Assembly (NCBI GenBank): GCA_002726235.1
Contig: PBSN01000008.1
Coordinates: forward strand, 371,390-435,389
Direction: 5' to 3'
From: Nitrospiraceae bacterium
GTDB taxonomy: Bacteria > Nitrospirota > Nitrospiria > Nitrospirales > UBA2166
Length of the DNA: 64,000 nt
The stretch's first letter is position 1. Each line of letters starts with the position of its first letter. Position numbers and translations under genes: made by a program. Positions 1 to 10,241 of the stretch are shown here, one piece after another. A model generated the notes under the pieces. It saw only the letters and a program-made list of their open reading frames with translations. It did not search any database and was not told the origin of the DNA.

Positions 1-267
<267 letters not shown>

Positions 268-283
268 TTACACTCTGGTCAGG

Positions 284-1570
284 TTACTTGTCAGCACTGT
301 GCTCCTCGTCCAAGGAAAATAGACGCCGTGTCGCATCCACATACATGGTACTGTTCGCATTGGCAGCTTCTTCCTTGAGCGTGACTAGGGGACGGTGAAG
401 AAGCTTGTTCACAATAGATGAGGCGAGCCCATCAACAATCTCACGTTCCGCGTCAGACAAATCGGGAAGTCGTGCCAACACTTTCGCAACCTCAACCTGC
501 CGAATCCCTTCTGCACGTTTTTTGAGTGCGACAATGGTGGGAACAGTTTCGAGCGTTTTCATCCATCCCATCATCATCGCAACTTCTTCGTGAACAATGG
601 CTTCCGCTGTAAGAGCGGCCTTTTGCCGTTCTTCAATATTCACGGTGACGATCTGTTGCAGATCATCGATGTTAAAGAGGTAGACGTCGTCAATATTCCG
701 AACGCCATCTTCAACGTCACGCGGGACGGCAATATCGATGATACAGATTGGTTTGTTCTGACGTTCACGCATAATATCAGTCATGTCCTGCACTGTAATA
801 ATGGGATGAGATGACCCAGTTGAACAGATCACAATGTCTGCGCGAAGCATCTCCTGCCTAAAGGTCTCGAATGCAACGGGTTCCCCTTTAAATTGTTTTG
901 CAAACCCAACGGCCCGTTGAAAATTTCGTGTTGTCACCATCACTCTCGTGACCCCATGATTCACGAGATGCCGCCCAGCAAGTTCTCCCATTTCGCCTGC
1001 GCCAACCAGCATGACCGAATGGTCCGCAAGATTCTGAAAGAACTTCTTCGCAAGTTCAACTGCGGCGTAGCTTACCGAAACAGCCTGTTCGCCAATTGGA
1101 GTGTCCGTACGAACCTTCTTTGCAACTGAAATAGCTTTTTTTAAGACTTTGTTTAAGACCACGCCTGTGCAACCTTGAGAAACTGCTGACTCCATTGCGT
1201 CTTTAAACTGGCCAAGAATTTGAGGTTCTCCCATAACCATAGAATCTAAGCTCGAAGCAACCCGGAATAAATGCCGCACCGCATCATCGTCGGATAAAAA
1301 GTACAGATGCTGGGTCAATTGCTCAGGAGCAATCGTCGGGTTCCGCTGAATGAGAAACTGGCGTAATTCTTTGATGGCGGCATCAACGTCCTTCGTTGCC
1401 CCATATAGTTCAACCCGGTTGCAGGTTGAAAGAAGCATAGTTTCTTCTACCGCTGACAGTGTTTTCAACGATAGCAAGACGTCGCTGAGGTCGCCATTGG
1501 ATATGGCAAGGCCCTCACGTATCTTGATCGGTGCGGTCTTATGGTTGAGTCCAGCGGTAACGATATGCAT
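284..1570 (-). CDS. hemA: Glutamyl-tRNA reductase
   Basis: Reduces glutamyl-tRNA(Glu) to glutamate-1-semialdehyde, the first step of the C5 route to haem. It has 428 residues, normal for the family. The N-terminal catalytic domain carries LSTCNRVELYG with the nucleophile at Cys50. A Rossmann NADPH domain follows (MLVGAGEMGELAGRHL), then CSTGSSHPII, and a helical dimerisation domain at the C-terminus. It lies 35 bases downstream of the HemX-like gene and just upstream of hemC. The demand for haem fits the many c-type cytochromes encoded further along. Confidence 0.97.
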   Translation of the reverse strand: MHIVTAGLNHKTAPIKIREGLAISNGDLSDVLLSLKTLSAVEETMLLSTCNRVELYGATKDVDAAIKELRQFLIQRNPTIAPEQLTQHLYFLSDDDAVRHLFRVASSLDSMVMGEPQILGQFKDAMESAVSQGCTGVVLNKVLKKAISVAKKVRTDTPIGEQAVSVSYAAVELAKKFFQNLADHSVMLVGAGEMGELAGRHLVNHGVTRVMVTTRNFQRAVGFAKQFKGEPVAFETFRQEMLRADIVICSTGSSHPIITVQDMTDIMRERQNKPICIIDIAVPRDVEDGVRNIDDVYLFNIDDLQQIVTVNIEERQKAALTAEAIVHEEVAMMMGWMKTLETVPTIVALKKRAEGIRQVEVAKVLARLPDLSDAEREIVDGLASSIVNKLLHRPLVTLKEEAANANSTMYVDATRRLFSLDEEHSADK

Positions 1571-1605
1571 GGTTAGTTGATCCTAGACATCCATGACGTT
1601 TTACA

Positions 1606-2376
1606 TTATCCCACATTGGCAAACGTGACGAGTACACCGACAAAACCAACAATTGTCAGATATGCTGCATGTTTGGCACGCCAGCCCATCAGAAGACGGC
1701 CAAGCAACACAATGAGATAAAAAAGCCAGGTCAAAGCGGTAGAGATTTGCTTCGGATCCCAGTTCCACACGAAATTTTCCCACACTGCACCTGCCACAAT
1801 ACCTAGTGTGAGTAGCGGGAATCCAAGGAAAATTGATTTCCGGTTAAGGTCATCAAGAAAGTCCAAAGGGGGAAGCTTATGATACATTGGGGTAAATTGC
1901 CTTGATTTCAAAAGACGTTCTTGGAGGAGATACATGATGCCTGCAACAAATGCTAAAGCGAAAGCAACAGTGCCTGAGACGATCATGCCCACATGCAGCC
2001 AGATAATATTCGAAAGAACAGGTTCGAGCACTTGAAGATCCTGTTTGACGGTCGCAGCGAAAATTAATGCAAGGACTGCGAGAGGAAGCACAAACGACCC
2101 AAGGACAGGGATGCGATTGGCGTATTCGACAATCAAAAAAGTGAGAATCAGACCCCATGCAAAAAAGACCATGACATCGAAGAACCTGCTCAGTGCAACA
2201 TGGTCAGTTCCAAACAAAAGGGTATGGAGAGTGGCTGAATGAAGAACAAACCCAAAAGCCGTCATACCAACCGCAAGACTTGACAGAATTTCGGTGCGAA
2301 CGGCAAGGGAGGTCACAAAAAGCCCTGCACCGAAAAAATATACGATGAGTGTCAACTCAAAATACGGGATGGTCAT
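1606..2376 (-). CDS. HemX/CcsA-like cytochrome c assembly membrane protein
   Basis: An integral membrane protein of 256 residues with about seven or eight hydrophobic helices. Near residues 199-210 it has WENFVWNWDPKQ, the tryptophan-rich WWD-like signature of the CcsA/CcmC haem-handling family. Conserved His residues occur in HSATLH and WLHVGM. Relatives next to hemA are called HemX and are linked either to control of glutamyl-tRNA reductase or to haem delivery for cytochrome c maturation. The position directly before hemA supports the HemX subtype. The exact function cannot be settled from the sequence. Confidence 0.85.
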   Translation of the reverse strand: MTIPYFELTLIVYFFGAGLFVTSLAVRTEILSSLAVGMTAFGFVLHSATLHTLLFGTDHVALSRFFDVMVFFAWGLILTFLIVEYANRIPVLGSFVLPLAVLALIFAATVKQDLQVLEPVLSNIIWLHVGMIVSGTVAFALAFVAGIMYLLQERLLKSRQFTPMYHKLPPLDFLDDLNRKSIFLGFPLLTLGIVAGAVWENFVWNWDPKQISTALTWLFYLIVLLGRLLMGWRAKHAAYLTIVGFVGVLVTFANVG

Positions 2377-2592
2377 TGCCTCTCTTTGGCCAATTTGCCC
2401 CTGTGCTCAGGATCGCTAAACATGCGTAGAAAGGGCTGAATAGTACCATATTCGTATGTTTTGCCTCAACATGCGGGTGGTAGTCCATGCGGATGGAGCG
2501 AGCATTCCTTTCCGCAACATTTGTGGTATAACCTCCGACGTTGTTCAGAGCAAGGAACACTGCCTGAACTGTTGTGCGAGAAAGGAACACTG

Positions 2593-3213
2593 ATGAAACA
2601 ACCCGTTATCGTGTGTCTTGATCTTGAAGGGGTCCTGATACCTGAAGTTTGGCTTTCTCTTGCCGAGGCCACGCAAATCGATGACCTACGGCTCACAACC
2701 AGAGATATCTCCGACTATGACGTCCTGATGAAAAAGAGATTGAAGATCCTAGACGAACATTCGTTACGTTTGCAAGACATTCACGCTGCTGTTGCTACAC
2801 TGAATCCGCTTGAAGGGTCAAGTGAATTTCTGAAGGCGTTACGCGCAACCTACCAAGTGGTGATCCTGTCTGACACCTTCTATGAAGTTATTGCACCCTT
2901 GATGAAGAAACTCAACTACCCAACGTTGTTTAGTCATTCCCTTGAGGTTGATCCCAATGGCCGAATTTGCCAATATCACCTACGTCAATCTGATCAGAAG
3001 CGAAAAGCGGTGATGGCGTTCAAGGGACTGAATTTTCGCGTATTGGCGGCCGGAGATTCCTATAATGATACGACCATGTTGCAATCCGCGGATGTGGGAA
3101 TTTTCTTTCGGCCACCTGCCTCTATCGTTCAGGAATTTCCTCATTTTTCCGTAACACAGACCTACGCCGAATTACGTGCACAGCTGGATAAGGCTGCCTC
3201 TCCTCCTCAATGA
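2593..3213 (+). CDS. thrH: Bifunctional phosphoserine phosphatase/homoserine phosphotransferase ThrH
   Basis: A HAD-superfamily enzyme of 206 residues that dephosphorylates phosphoserine and can move the phosphate to homoserine. Motif I is CLDLEGVLIPE near the N-terminus. It is followed by TTRDISDYDVLMKKRL, motif II VILSDTFYE and motif IV AAGDSYNDTTMLQ, all typical of ThrH rather than SerB. The open frame extends upstream to 2461, but ATG 2593 is chosen because it has GAAAGGAAC just before it and the family N-terminus begins there. Its TGA overlaps the thiD ATG (ATGA), so the two are translationally coupled. Confidence 0.93.
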   Translation: MKQPVIVCLDLEGVLIPEVWLSLAEATQIDDLRLTTRDISDYDVLMKKRLKILDEHSLRLQDIHAAVATLNPLEGSSEFLKALRATYQVVILSDTFYEVIAPLMKKLNYPTLFSHSLEVDPNGRICQYHLRQSDQKRKAVMAFKGLNFRVLAAGDSYNDTTMLQSADVGIFFRPPASIVQEFPHFSVTQTYAELRAQLDKAASPPQ

Positions 3214-4016
3214 GCACTCCCATTGCCTTGAGCATTGCCGGCTCGGATAGTAGCGGAGGAGCGGGCATTCAGGCGGATCTGAAAACCTTCGCTGCGCTGG
3301 GTGTCTATGGAGCATCTGTGATCACGGCTCTGACGGCACAGAACACGAGAGAGGTACGTGAAATTTACGATCTGCCCGCGTCGTTTGTCCGCATCCAAAT
3401 GGAGACGGTTTTTGCCGATCTTGCTATTCGAAGCGTCAAGACCGGGATGTTGAGCCAGCCAGAGGTCATTGTCACTGTTGCTGACTATTTTCGATCCTAT
3501 CCCGCATTGCCCATCGTGGTCGATCCGGTCATGGTGTCCAAAAGTGGGAAGACCCTACTGTCACCCAAGGCCATAGACATGCTCAAGACTCAGTTAATTC
3601 CACTCTCAGCCGTAATTACCCCCAACATTCCAGAAGCGGCAATATTACTTGATATCGCAACCGACGATGTCGAGAAGCAGAGAGACGCGGCGTGCAAGCA
3701 ACTCTTCGATTTAGGATCAAAGGCAGTGGTACTCAAGGGAGGGCATGGAAAAGGTTCTCTGAGTGAAGATCTATTTTACGATGGCCAATCCGTGACTCCG
3801 TTGCCAGGACCACGAATCACAACGACAAATACCCATGGGACTGGATGCACCTTTGCTTCCGCTATCGCCGCACATCTTGCACATGGAGTCTCCCCACTCT
3901 CCGCTTCACGATTCGCAAAAGAATACATTACAGGGGCCATTGCCGCAGCAGGATCCCTCGAAGTAGGCCACGGTCATGGTCCGGTACATCATTTTTTTCA
4001 GCAGAAAAGACGATGA
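3210..4016 (+). CDS. thiD: Hydroxymethylpyrimidine/phosphomethylpyrimidine kinase
   Basis: A ribokinase-fold enzyme of 268 residues that phosphorylates HMP and HMP-P for thiamine synthesis in the cytosol. Visible signatures are SIAGSDSSGGAGIQADLKTF at the N-terminus, VVDPVMVSKSG in the middle, TPNIPEAAIL, and the anion-hole motif THGTGCTFASAIAAHL with its catalytic Cys near the C-terminus. The start overlaps the thrH stop by ATGA. No other thiamine gene is nearby, so the pairing with thrH is operonic but not obviously metabolic. Confidence 0.95.
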   Translation: MSTPIALSIAGSDSSGGAGIQADLKTFAALGVYGASVITALTAQNTREVREIYDLPASFVRIQMETVFADLAIRSVKTGMLSQPEVIVTVADYFRSYPALPIVVDPVMVSKSGKTLLSPKAIDMLKTQLIPLSAVITPNIPEAAILLDIATDDVEKQRDAACKQLFDLGSKAVVLKGGHGKGSLSEDLFYDGQSVTPLPGPRITTTNTHGTGCTFASAIAAHLAHGVSPLSASRFAKEYITGAIAAAGSLEVGHGHGPVHHFFQQKRR

Positions 4017-4024
4017 GGCTATCG

Positions 4025-4060
4025 TTCTAGGTTTTTCGTCAGAAAAACGTTTCTGTAGAA
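4025..4060 (+). terminator. Possible hairpin after thiD
   Basis: Nested inverted repeats follow thiD. TTCTA at 4025-4029 can pair with TAGAA at 4056-4060, and inside them GTTTTTC 4031-4037 pairs with GAAAAAC 4042-4048 around a four-base loop. There is no good T-run after it, so termination is only a possibility. Confidence 0.25.
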
Positions 4061-4397
4061 GGCTACACCCGACAATTCTTCGCACTGGCCACAAAGCAAA
4101 CCATTTCCCTATGGTCACACGGCTTCCACGTGTTGCCAATCTCCGTACACAGCACCGTGAAATCCCTCCCGTCCGTCGGTTCTACGAAGCTTAGACCACC
4201 GAAAGCGCAGAGCGAGAATTCAGAATGAACTCCAGACTCTGGTCTAGGGTCAACCGGTATGACAATGACTGTTTTCCCTGTCATGAAAACCAGAGAAATC
4301 CTTCACCCTCCGCCTTAATTCTTGCATCACTCCCAGTGAAGGTCGGAAGATCTCCCGACTCAATAAAACCAAGATGTGGTCCACATCAGCACACTAA
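4061..4397. other. Intergenic region between converging thiD and trpC
   Basis: About 340 bases between the ends of converging genes. Short open frames here have no recognisable family or ribosome-binding site. I see no RNA gene or repeat. Confidence 0.6.
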
Positions 4398-5219
4398 TTA
4401 TGATGTGATGGGAGAAGACAAACTGGCATCGAGCAGTTCGGACACTTTTCTGCTTATATTCTGAGCCTTCAACAGCGCTTCGCCAACTAGCATTGCATGG
4501 ATTCCTACCTCCGCAAGACGCTCAACATCAATTCGAGATGAGATCCCACTTTCGCTTACAATGGTCATGTTGTTTCGCAACTCGGAGGAAATGCAGTTGA
4601 CCAATCGAAACGTCGTCGCCAAATCTGTTGTGAGGGTGGTAAGATCTCGATTGTTGATGCCAAGTAGTTGGATATCTGGCATGGCATCAGTCGCAATTGC
4701 AAGTTCCCCTTCGGTATGAATCTCAACCAATACATCAAGGCCAAGCTCCTGCGCAAGATGCGAATATTCAATCAATTGAGAGCGTTCGAGAATCGCCACA
4801 ATGAGGAGGACAGCATCGGCCCGATACGCTCTAGCTTCATAAAACTGGATTTCATCTACCATGAATTCCTTGTTCAGAACGGGCAACGCTACCGCCTTGC
4901 CGACTGTAGCCATGATATCCAGACTGCCGTGGAAGTAACGTTGATCCGTCAAAACGGACAAGGCAGACGCACCAGCGCTTTTGTATGCATTGGCAATAGC
5001 AAGCGGGTCAAATGGATCACGAAGAACACCACCGCTGGGTGATTGTTTTTTGACTTCGGCGATAAGACGCGGACATTCGCCTTGAGTGCCATGGAGGGCT
5101 TTTGCGAAGCCAACTGCGAATGGGGTGTCGGCAATAATTCTTTGAAGATTTAATTTATGCGACGACGACTTGCGGTCATTTACCTCATCTCGTTTACAAG
5201 CAACAATTTCTCGCAGCAT
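4398..5219 (-). CDS. trpC: Indole-3-glycerol phosphate synthase
   Basis: Converts CdRP to indole-3-glycerol phosphate in tryptophan synthesis. It has 273 residues with the TIM-barrel signatures LIAEVKKQSPS (catalytic Lys), PVLNKEFMVDEIQ (second catalytic Lys), LGINNRDLTTL, IVSESGI and HAMLVGEALL. It is the last gene of the minus-strand trpE-G-D-C run, starting 9 bases after the trpD stop. trpF, trpB and trpA are not in the window, so the pathway is split. Confidence 0.96.
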   Translation of the reverse strand: MLREIVACKRDEVNDRKSSSHKLNLQRIIADTPFAVGFAKALHGTQGECPRLIAEVKKQSPSGGVLRDPFDPLAIANAYKSAGASALSVLTDQRYFHGSLDIMATVGKAVALPVLNKEFMVDEIQFYEARAYRADAVLLIVAILERSQLIEYSHLAQELGLDVLVEIHTEGELAIATDAMPDIQLLGINNRDLTTLTTDLATTFRLVNCISSELRNNMTIVSESGISSRIDVERLAEVGIHAMLVGEALLKAQNISRKVSELLDASLSSPITS

Positions 5220-5228
5220 AGGTATTCG

Positions 5229-6254
5229 TTAGCTTAAAGGCTTTACAGACTGTGATATCGACACGAGTTGATCCAGCTTTGCTTTTGCCTTTCCGCTATC
5301 AATCGAGTTCCGAGCCTCGGCAAGCCCTTCAGCCAACGTCTGAGCTCTACCCGCGGCAACAATAGCTGGAGCGGCATTAAGTAGCACAATATCTCGGCAC
5401 GGACCCGGGTGTCCTTCCATGATTTGAGTGAGGATAGTGGCGTTTTCATTCGCGTCGCCGCCCTTCAATTCGACCGACGTGCAGCGCGAAAACCCAAAGT
5501 CCTCCGGCTCAATAAAGTAGTTTTCGATCATACCGTTTTTGCCCTCGGAGATCTTGGAGCGGTTTGTCAGTGTAATCTCGTCAAGCCCGTCCATCCCATG
5601 AACAACAAAACTATGTTTACTTCCTAAACGGAGCAGGGCGTTGGCCATCAGTTCAGTTAAAGCTTCATCATAGACACCCAAGACTTGGCTGGTCGCGCGC
5701 GCTGGATTCGTCAACGGACCCAGAATGTTAAAGGTGGTCCTAATGCCAAGTTCCTTCCGTGGACCCGCGACCTTTGCCATCGCCGCGTGAAATATCGGCG
5801 CAAACAGAAATCCAATGCCCGTTTGGTTGATGCAGGTTTCGACGTCGGCAGGTGACAAATCAATGCACACACCAAGTTGCTTGAGAACATCTGCACTCCC
5901 CGATCGCGAAGAGACTGCACGATTTCCGTGTTTCGCCACTGTAATTCCCACGCCGGCTACAACAAACGCGACGGTTGTTGAGATGTTAAATGTTTGTGCA
6001 CCATCCCCACCGGTTCCACAGGTGTCAACCACAGAGGAGGCATCGATATTGATATGGGCTGCACGTTTCCGCATCGCCCGTGCTGAACCGCAGACTTCAG
6101 ATAACGTTTCACCCTTCATGCGAAGGGCAGTTGCGTATGAGGCAATCTGTGCATCGGTAGCTTGGCCGTCCATGATTTCAGACATTATGGTCTCGGCTTG
6201 CTCCTCAGTAAGGTCAGTCCCGTCGACTAGTATTCCGATCGCTTCTCGAATCAC
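5229..6254 (-). CDS. trpD: Anthranilate phosphoribosyltransferase
   Basis: Transfers phosphoribose from PRPP to anthranilate. It has 341 residues. The PRPP-binding signatures are [18 protein letters not shown] and [17 protein letters not shown]; the anthranilate side shows [11 protein letters not shown] and GPLTNPAR. The start is GTG 6254, overlapping the trpG TGA as GTGA, which implies translational coupling. No fused TrpG domain is present; the amidotransferase is the separate upstream gene. Confidence 0.96.
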   Translation of the reverse strand: MIREAIGILVDGTDLTEEQAETIMSEIMDGQATDAQIASYATALRMKGETLSEVCGSARAMRKRAAHINIDASSVVDTCGTGGDGAQTFNISTTVAFVVAGVGITVAKHGNRAVSSRSGSADVLKQLGVCIDLSPADVETCINQTGIGFLFAPIFHAAMAKVAGPRKELGIRTTFNILGPLTNPARATSQVLGVYDEALTELMANALLRLGSKHSFVVHGMDGLDEITLTNRSKISEGKNGMIENYFIEPEDFGFSRCTSVELKGGDANENATILTQIMEGHPGPCRDIVLLNAAPAIVAAGRAQTLAEGLAEARNSIDSGKAKAKLDQLVSISQSVKPLS

Positions 6255-6832
6255 AATTCTCTTCCGCAGACGAAGTTTCGTAGCAGATCCATACCCGTTC
6301 GCGTCAAAATTGATTCAGGATGGAACTGCACACCTTCGATTGGTAGTTCCCGATGACGCATTCCCATGATTTCACCCTCAGCCGTTTCCGCGGTCAGTTC
6401 GAGACAGGCAGGGAGAGTGTCACGGTCGACGATGAGAGAATGGTATCGCGTGGCTTCAAAGGGATTAGGAAGCTTAGCAAAAATTGCCTTGCCATCATGC
6501 AAAATCATCGAGGTTTTCCCATGCATTAGTCGTTCTGCACGCTTGATCTTGGCCCCAAATGCTACGGCCATAGCTTGATGCCCAAGACACACCCCGAGAA
6601 GTGGCACTGCAGGAGTTTTTTGTGAAAAATGTTGAATGAGGCGAATCGAAATGCCGGCATTCTCAGGGACTCCTGGTCCTGGGGAAATCACCACATGATC
6701 TGGATGCAGCGCATCAATCTCACCTACCGTAACTTTGTCATTCCGAAACACTTGAATCTCTTCCCCTATTTCACCCAAGTATTGGACTAGGTTGTAGGTA
6801 AACGAATCATAGTTGTCGAGCATTACTAACAT
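6251..6832 (-). CDS. trpG: Anthranilate synthase component II (glutamine amidotransferase)
   Basis: Class I glutamine amidotransferase of 193 residues that supplies ammonia to TrpE. It starts with [16 protein letters not shown], carries the oxyanion region ISPGPGVP, the nucleophile elbow GVCLGHQA with Cys82, and the His-Glu pair in QFHPESILT. Relatives often also serve folate synthesis (PabA); its place directly after trpE favours TrpG, though dual use is possible. It starts 10 bases after the trpE stop. Confidence 0.95.
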   Translation of the reverse strand: MLVMLDNYDSFTYNLVQYLGEIGEEIQVFRNDKVTVGEIDALHPDHVVISPGPGVPENAGISIRLIQHFSQKTPAVPLLGVCLGHQAMAVAFGAKIKRAERLMHGKTSMILHDGKAIFAKLPNPFEATRYHSLIVDRDTLPACLELTAETAEGEIMGMRHRELPIEGVQFHPESILTRTGMDLLRNFVCGREL

Positions 6833-6842
6833 CGCTATCAGT

Positions 6843-8354
6843 TCACTCTAATCCATATTCAGCCATTTCGATTGCAGCCATCATAGCCTTAGCTTTCGAA
6901 CGCGTTTCCTCGAATTCTCTCGTCGGATCGGAATCCGCCACAATTCCAGCTCCGGCCTGAATGTAAGCACGGTTTCCTTTTACAACGATCGTTCGAATAC
7001 CAATACAAGTGTCGGCATTGCCTGAAAATCCGACATAACCAACCGTGCCAGCATAGGAACCTCGGCAGGTAGGTTCCAGCTCTTCAATAATCTGCATCGC
7101 TCTTATTTTTGGAGCTCCGGATACCGTCCCAGCAGGAAAACATGCCTTGATGACATCAAACGCATCATGGCCTTCTCGCAAAACTCCTTCAACCCGAGAG
7201 ACAAGATGCATCACGTGCGAATAATATTCAACGATCATAAAATCGCTCACGTGCACTGTGCCATAGCGAGCTACGCGGCCCACATCATTCCGTCCAAGAT
7301 CGACAAGCATGACGTGTTCGGCGCGTTCTTTCTCATCCGCTCGGAGTTCTTCTTCCAATCGGTGGTCTTCGTCGGCGGTTTCTCCACGACGCCGAGTTCC
7401 TGCAATTGGCCGCACTTCAATCCGACCCTCTTCGCATCGCACTAGAACCTCTGGAGAAGAACCGATGAGAGCCATATCATCAATTCGTAAATAGTATAGA
7501 TACGGAGAAGGATTGGTCAAACGAAGGGCACGATAGATGTTAAAAGGCGTTGCAGTAATTTCTGTTTCCCATCGTTGAGAGAGTACCGCCTGGACGATAT
7601 CGCCAGCACAAATGTATTCCTTGGTCGCGAGAACCATCTTTTCAAAGTCGCCTTGGCTGAGGTTCGACTGAAAGGTCACGCACTTCGGCGATCTTGGTTG
7701 AGGGGAGTCGTCCGGGCGCGACTTTCTGAGACGGTCAACCATAGCAGCAATGCGCTCAAGAGCCGCTGAATAAGCGTGTGATAGGTCTTTTCCAGTTGTA
7801 TGCACACAGGAGACGACTTTAATTGTCTTTGCGACGTTGTCGAAAATAAGCACCATATCGGTGAGGAGAAACACAAACGGCAACTGGTCAAGTCGGGACT
7901 TTTCTCTTTCCGGAATCTCGTCAAGCTGATGTGCCACATCATAGGAAAGGTATCCGACGGCTCCGCCATAAAACCGTGGAAGCCCCTTAATGGAGACCGG
8001 ATGATACTGGCGCATCACGGACCGAAGCGCTTCGAGTGGGGTGGAGCCCGCAGGATAAGGCGTTACGGTGTCACCTTTCAGCACGTGTATGCCAAGGTGA
8101 TCACCCTTTAAGACAAGAAATGCTCCGACTCCCAGAAACGAATAGCGCGCCCATTGCTCACCTCCTTCGACGCTTTCGAGGAGGTACGCGTACGCACCAT
8201 CATCGATCTTGGCCATGGCCGAGACAGGTGTTTCCATATCAGCCAAAATTTCTCGATAAACGGGAATGATATTCCCTTCCCGCGCAAGAGACGTGAATGT
8301 GTCCAGATCTGGAAAATACTGCGACCGACGAAACCGATCAGCGTGCGGAGTCAT
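6843..8354 (-). CDS. trpE: Anthranilate synthase component I
   Basis: Chorismate-utilising enzyme of 503 residues that makes anthranilate with TrpG. The C-terminal catalytic domain shows [50 protein letters not shown] and [12 protein letters not shown]. The N-terminal domain contains [18 protein letters not shown]; the LLES box is the known tryptophan feedback site, so allosteric inhibition by tryptophan is expected. No leader peptide or attenuator is visible in the 15 bases between this gene and the one upstream. Confidence 0.96.
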   Translation of the reverse strand: MTPHADRFRRSQYFPDLDTFTSLAREGNIIPVYREILADMETPVSAMAKIDDGAYAYLLESVEGGEQWARYSFLGVGAFLVLKGDHLGIHVLKGDTVTPYPAGSTPLEALRSVMRQYHPVSIKGLPRFYGGAVGYLSYDVAHQLDEIPEREKSRLDQLPFVFLLTDMVLIFDNVAKTIKVVSCVHTTGKDLSHAYSAALERIAAMVDRLRKSRPDDSPQPRSPKCVTFQSNLSQGDFEKMVLATKEYICAGDIVQAVLSQRWETEITATPFNIYRALRLTNPSPYLYYLRIDDMALIGSSPEVLVRCEEGRIEVRPIAGTRRRGETADEDHRLEEELRADEKERAEHVMLVDLGRNDVGRVARYGTVHVSDFMIVEYYSHVMHLVSRVEGVLREGHDAFDVIKACFPAGTVSGAPKIRAMQIIEELEPTCRGSYAGTVGYVGFSGNADTCIGIRTIVVKGNRAYIQAGAGIVADSDPTREFEETRSKAKAMMAAIEMAEYGLE

Positions 8355-8369
8355 ACGGTAAAACTAAAG

Positions 8370-8813
8370 TCACGAGTCGTCGAGATCTTCACCTAGATCT
8401 CGATCATGGAGTGAACTGCCGTCCGTTTCCCCTTCGAGACGTTCTTCAAGATCAAGGAGGTGTGCGCGAAGTGAATCAATCTTCTCATCCAAGCGTCGAA
8501 GACGGGCCTCAAATTTCCGCTCCATAGTCTTCACTCGCACGTCTCCGTCATCAGGTTTCGCTTTGCGATTTTCGGCGGACTCAGTTTGTAGCGCCACAAC
8601 CTGTTTTTCAATACGTTGGAGCTGTACGGACACAACATCCAATGATTTGTCTTTAAGCGGGAGACGTGTTCGCTGCAGAGTTTTCGATGTGATTCGCTTC
8701 TTGGGTATTTGTTTAGGTTTAACAGGGCGCCGTGCAACTTTCTTCTGTGGCACCTTTTTCGTCGTCCGTATGGGTTTTTTCTTTCCCGCCTGCTTTCTTT
8801 TGGTCTGAGCCAT
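8370..8813 (-). CDS. Basic-tailed coiled-coil protein of unknown function
   Basis: A 147-residue protein not matched to a named family. Residues 1-55 are rich in Lys, Arg, Pro and Thr (for example KKPIRTTKKVPQKKVARRP), like a histone-H1-type tail that may bind nucleic acid. Residues 60-130 form a predicted coiled coil with heptad hydrophobics (VSVQLQRIEKQVVALQ, MERKFEARLRRLDEKIDSL), and the end is acidic. ATG 8813 has an excellent GGAGGAG site. It ends 15 bases before trpE and is probably the first gene of that transcript, which is an odd companion for a trp operon. Confidence 0.75.
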   Translation of the reverse strand: MAQTKRKQAGKKKPIRTTKKVPQKKVARRPVKPKQIPKKRITSKTLQRTRLPLKDKSLDVVSVQLQRIEKQVVALQTESAENRKAKPDDGDVRVKTMERKFEARLRRLDEKIDSLRAHLLDLEERLEGETDGSSLHDRDLGEDLDDS

Positions 8814-9674
8814 GCTATCTCCTCCGCTACAAAATTACGCTGTGCGTCCTTCTGGGTTCACCACGCAACCCTGATCCTCAAAACTGACGTATCTCTAGAT
8901 CCAACTACTGAGCTAATCTAATACCCGAATTCCCGAAATTTCTCCAGAATAAAGCAGGAGCGAGTCAATGTGAGACCTTCTGCTCCGAGCCAAATTACCA
9001 CCAAGATGGTTCCGAAGAAGTACCACCACAGCACCCAGACCCTTGAGAAGCAGCAATAAAGGCTTTTCGTAGGTGAACGCTATTTGATGAAAGATTCTCC
9101 TCGGAAATAGTGCCGTTTTTACTGTCGCGCTCGTAGCATTCAAGAGAATGGCTCTGAAATATTCTCGGGCATTCGCGTCAAGAGCTGATAATATTGGCGA
9201 ACATCCTAGCTTGAGACGGCACACCGACTGCTGGAAAGCAGACGTGCAGATGGGTGTCGACCAAGCCAAATGGCTTCAAACCAATCGCGTTGAGTCGCTT
9301 TTTGGCCAAATACCCGAGACGTCGAGATTGCTACAATCCTACGGTTGACCACCCTATGCACACCGTCGGTGCGCTTCAACAGGTCGACGGCTACTACAAC
9401 AGCCATGCTGGCTTGCGCCATATTCGAAGAAGAATCAAGACAAGTTTGGTTTCGAAATGGACTCCAAGTCATGGCGGACCAAGCGCTCATGTAGCCGCTC
9501 ATCCTCTGGCTAAGAATAAATCCATTTGGCAAAACGTGTGGCATGACCGGTTGATCTCTGTGACATGTTCGAGGTTCTCCACTCTCCCTGCGTTCAATGC
9601 GCTGATACTATTACAGCTTCATAGAGACTGTCAAAAGGTGACAAAATAGTCTAACTGCCCTTCTTGATAAGCCT
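8814..9674. other. 860-base gap without a convincing gene
   Basis: Short frames on both strands (for example 9206-9544 minus and 8913-9269 minus) lack ribosome-binding sites and any family signature I know. The stretch could hold the trp-operon promoter and a decayed gene. A short hairpin GGGTT/AACCC lies on the minus strand upstream of the coiled-coil gene. I see no tRNA, RNase P, tmRNA or SRP RNA signature. Confidence 0.5.
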
Positions 9675-10184
9675 TTACGTTTTTTGATAATCCTTTACGT
9701 ATGAGAGGTAGTTATTGGCCGATGTTTTTATCCACTGTAACTCGTCGTCAGTCAGTTGTCGTTTTGGTCGTGCTGGAGAACCAACCATGAGAGTGTTCGG
9801 TGGAACGATGGTTCGTTCTAGTACTAGCGCCCCTGCCGCAATGATGCAGTCCTCCCCTATCTTTGCGCCATCCATGAGGATGGCGCCCATACCAATCAAG
9901 CAACGGTTGGCAATCGCACAGCCATGCAGAACCACGTTGTGTCCAACGGTGACGTCGTTGCCAATGAGTAGCGGGTAGAGTTCCTTCGTGACGTGCAGCA
10001 TGCAAAGATCTTGAATATTAGTCCTATCCCCAATGCGAATATAATGTACATCTCCTCGAATGACCGTATGGAACCAGACATTAGTCAATTCTCCGATGAC
10101 CACATCTCCGATAATGGTAGCTGATTCTTCAATAAAGGCTCTTTTATGTATGGTCGGAGTGATTCCTTTAAACGACTTGATCAT
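9675..10184 (-). CDS. Gamma-class carbonic anhydrase-like hexapeptide-repeat protein
   Basis: A left-handed beta-helix protein of 169 residues of the YrdA/PaaY/CamH group. Imperfect hexapeptide repeats run from about residue 18 to 140. The three zinc-ligand histidines are in place: His64 in CMLHVT, and His82 and His87 in GHNVVLHGC. It ends with the family tail VGSPARPKRQLTDDEL. ATG 10184 follows AAGGAGGTGAG. It is divergent from the HAD-hpnD operon. Carbonic anhydrase activity is plausible but many relatives are untested. Confidence 0.85.
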   Translation of the reverse strand: MIKSFKGITPTIHKRAFIEESATIIGDVVIGELTNVWFHTVIRGDVHYIRIGDRTNIQDLCMLHVTKELYPLLIGNDVTVGHNVVLHGCAIANRCLIGMGAILMDGAKIGEDCIIAAGALVLERTIVPPNTLMVGSPARPKRQLTDDELQWIKTSANNYLSYVKDYQKT

Positions 10185-10241
10185 CTCACCTCCTTAGGCA
10201 TGAACCCTATGTTACAATCGACGCCAAGTAGGGAACAAATA

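Noticed and set aside
2461-2592. N-terminal 44-codon extension of thrH
   Set aside because: No family similarity; a good ribosome-binding site precedes ATG 2593 where the conserved domain begins.
8890-8930. tRNA-like D-arm (AGCTCAGTAGTTGGA on the minus strand)
   Set aside because: No matching T-arm, acceptor stem or anticodon stem could be formed around it.
9206-9544. 112-codon minus-strand open frame
   Set aside because: No ribosome-binding site, composition unlike the real genes, and no recognisable family; overlapping frames are equally long.
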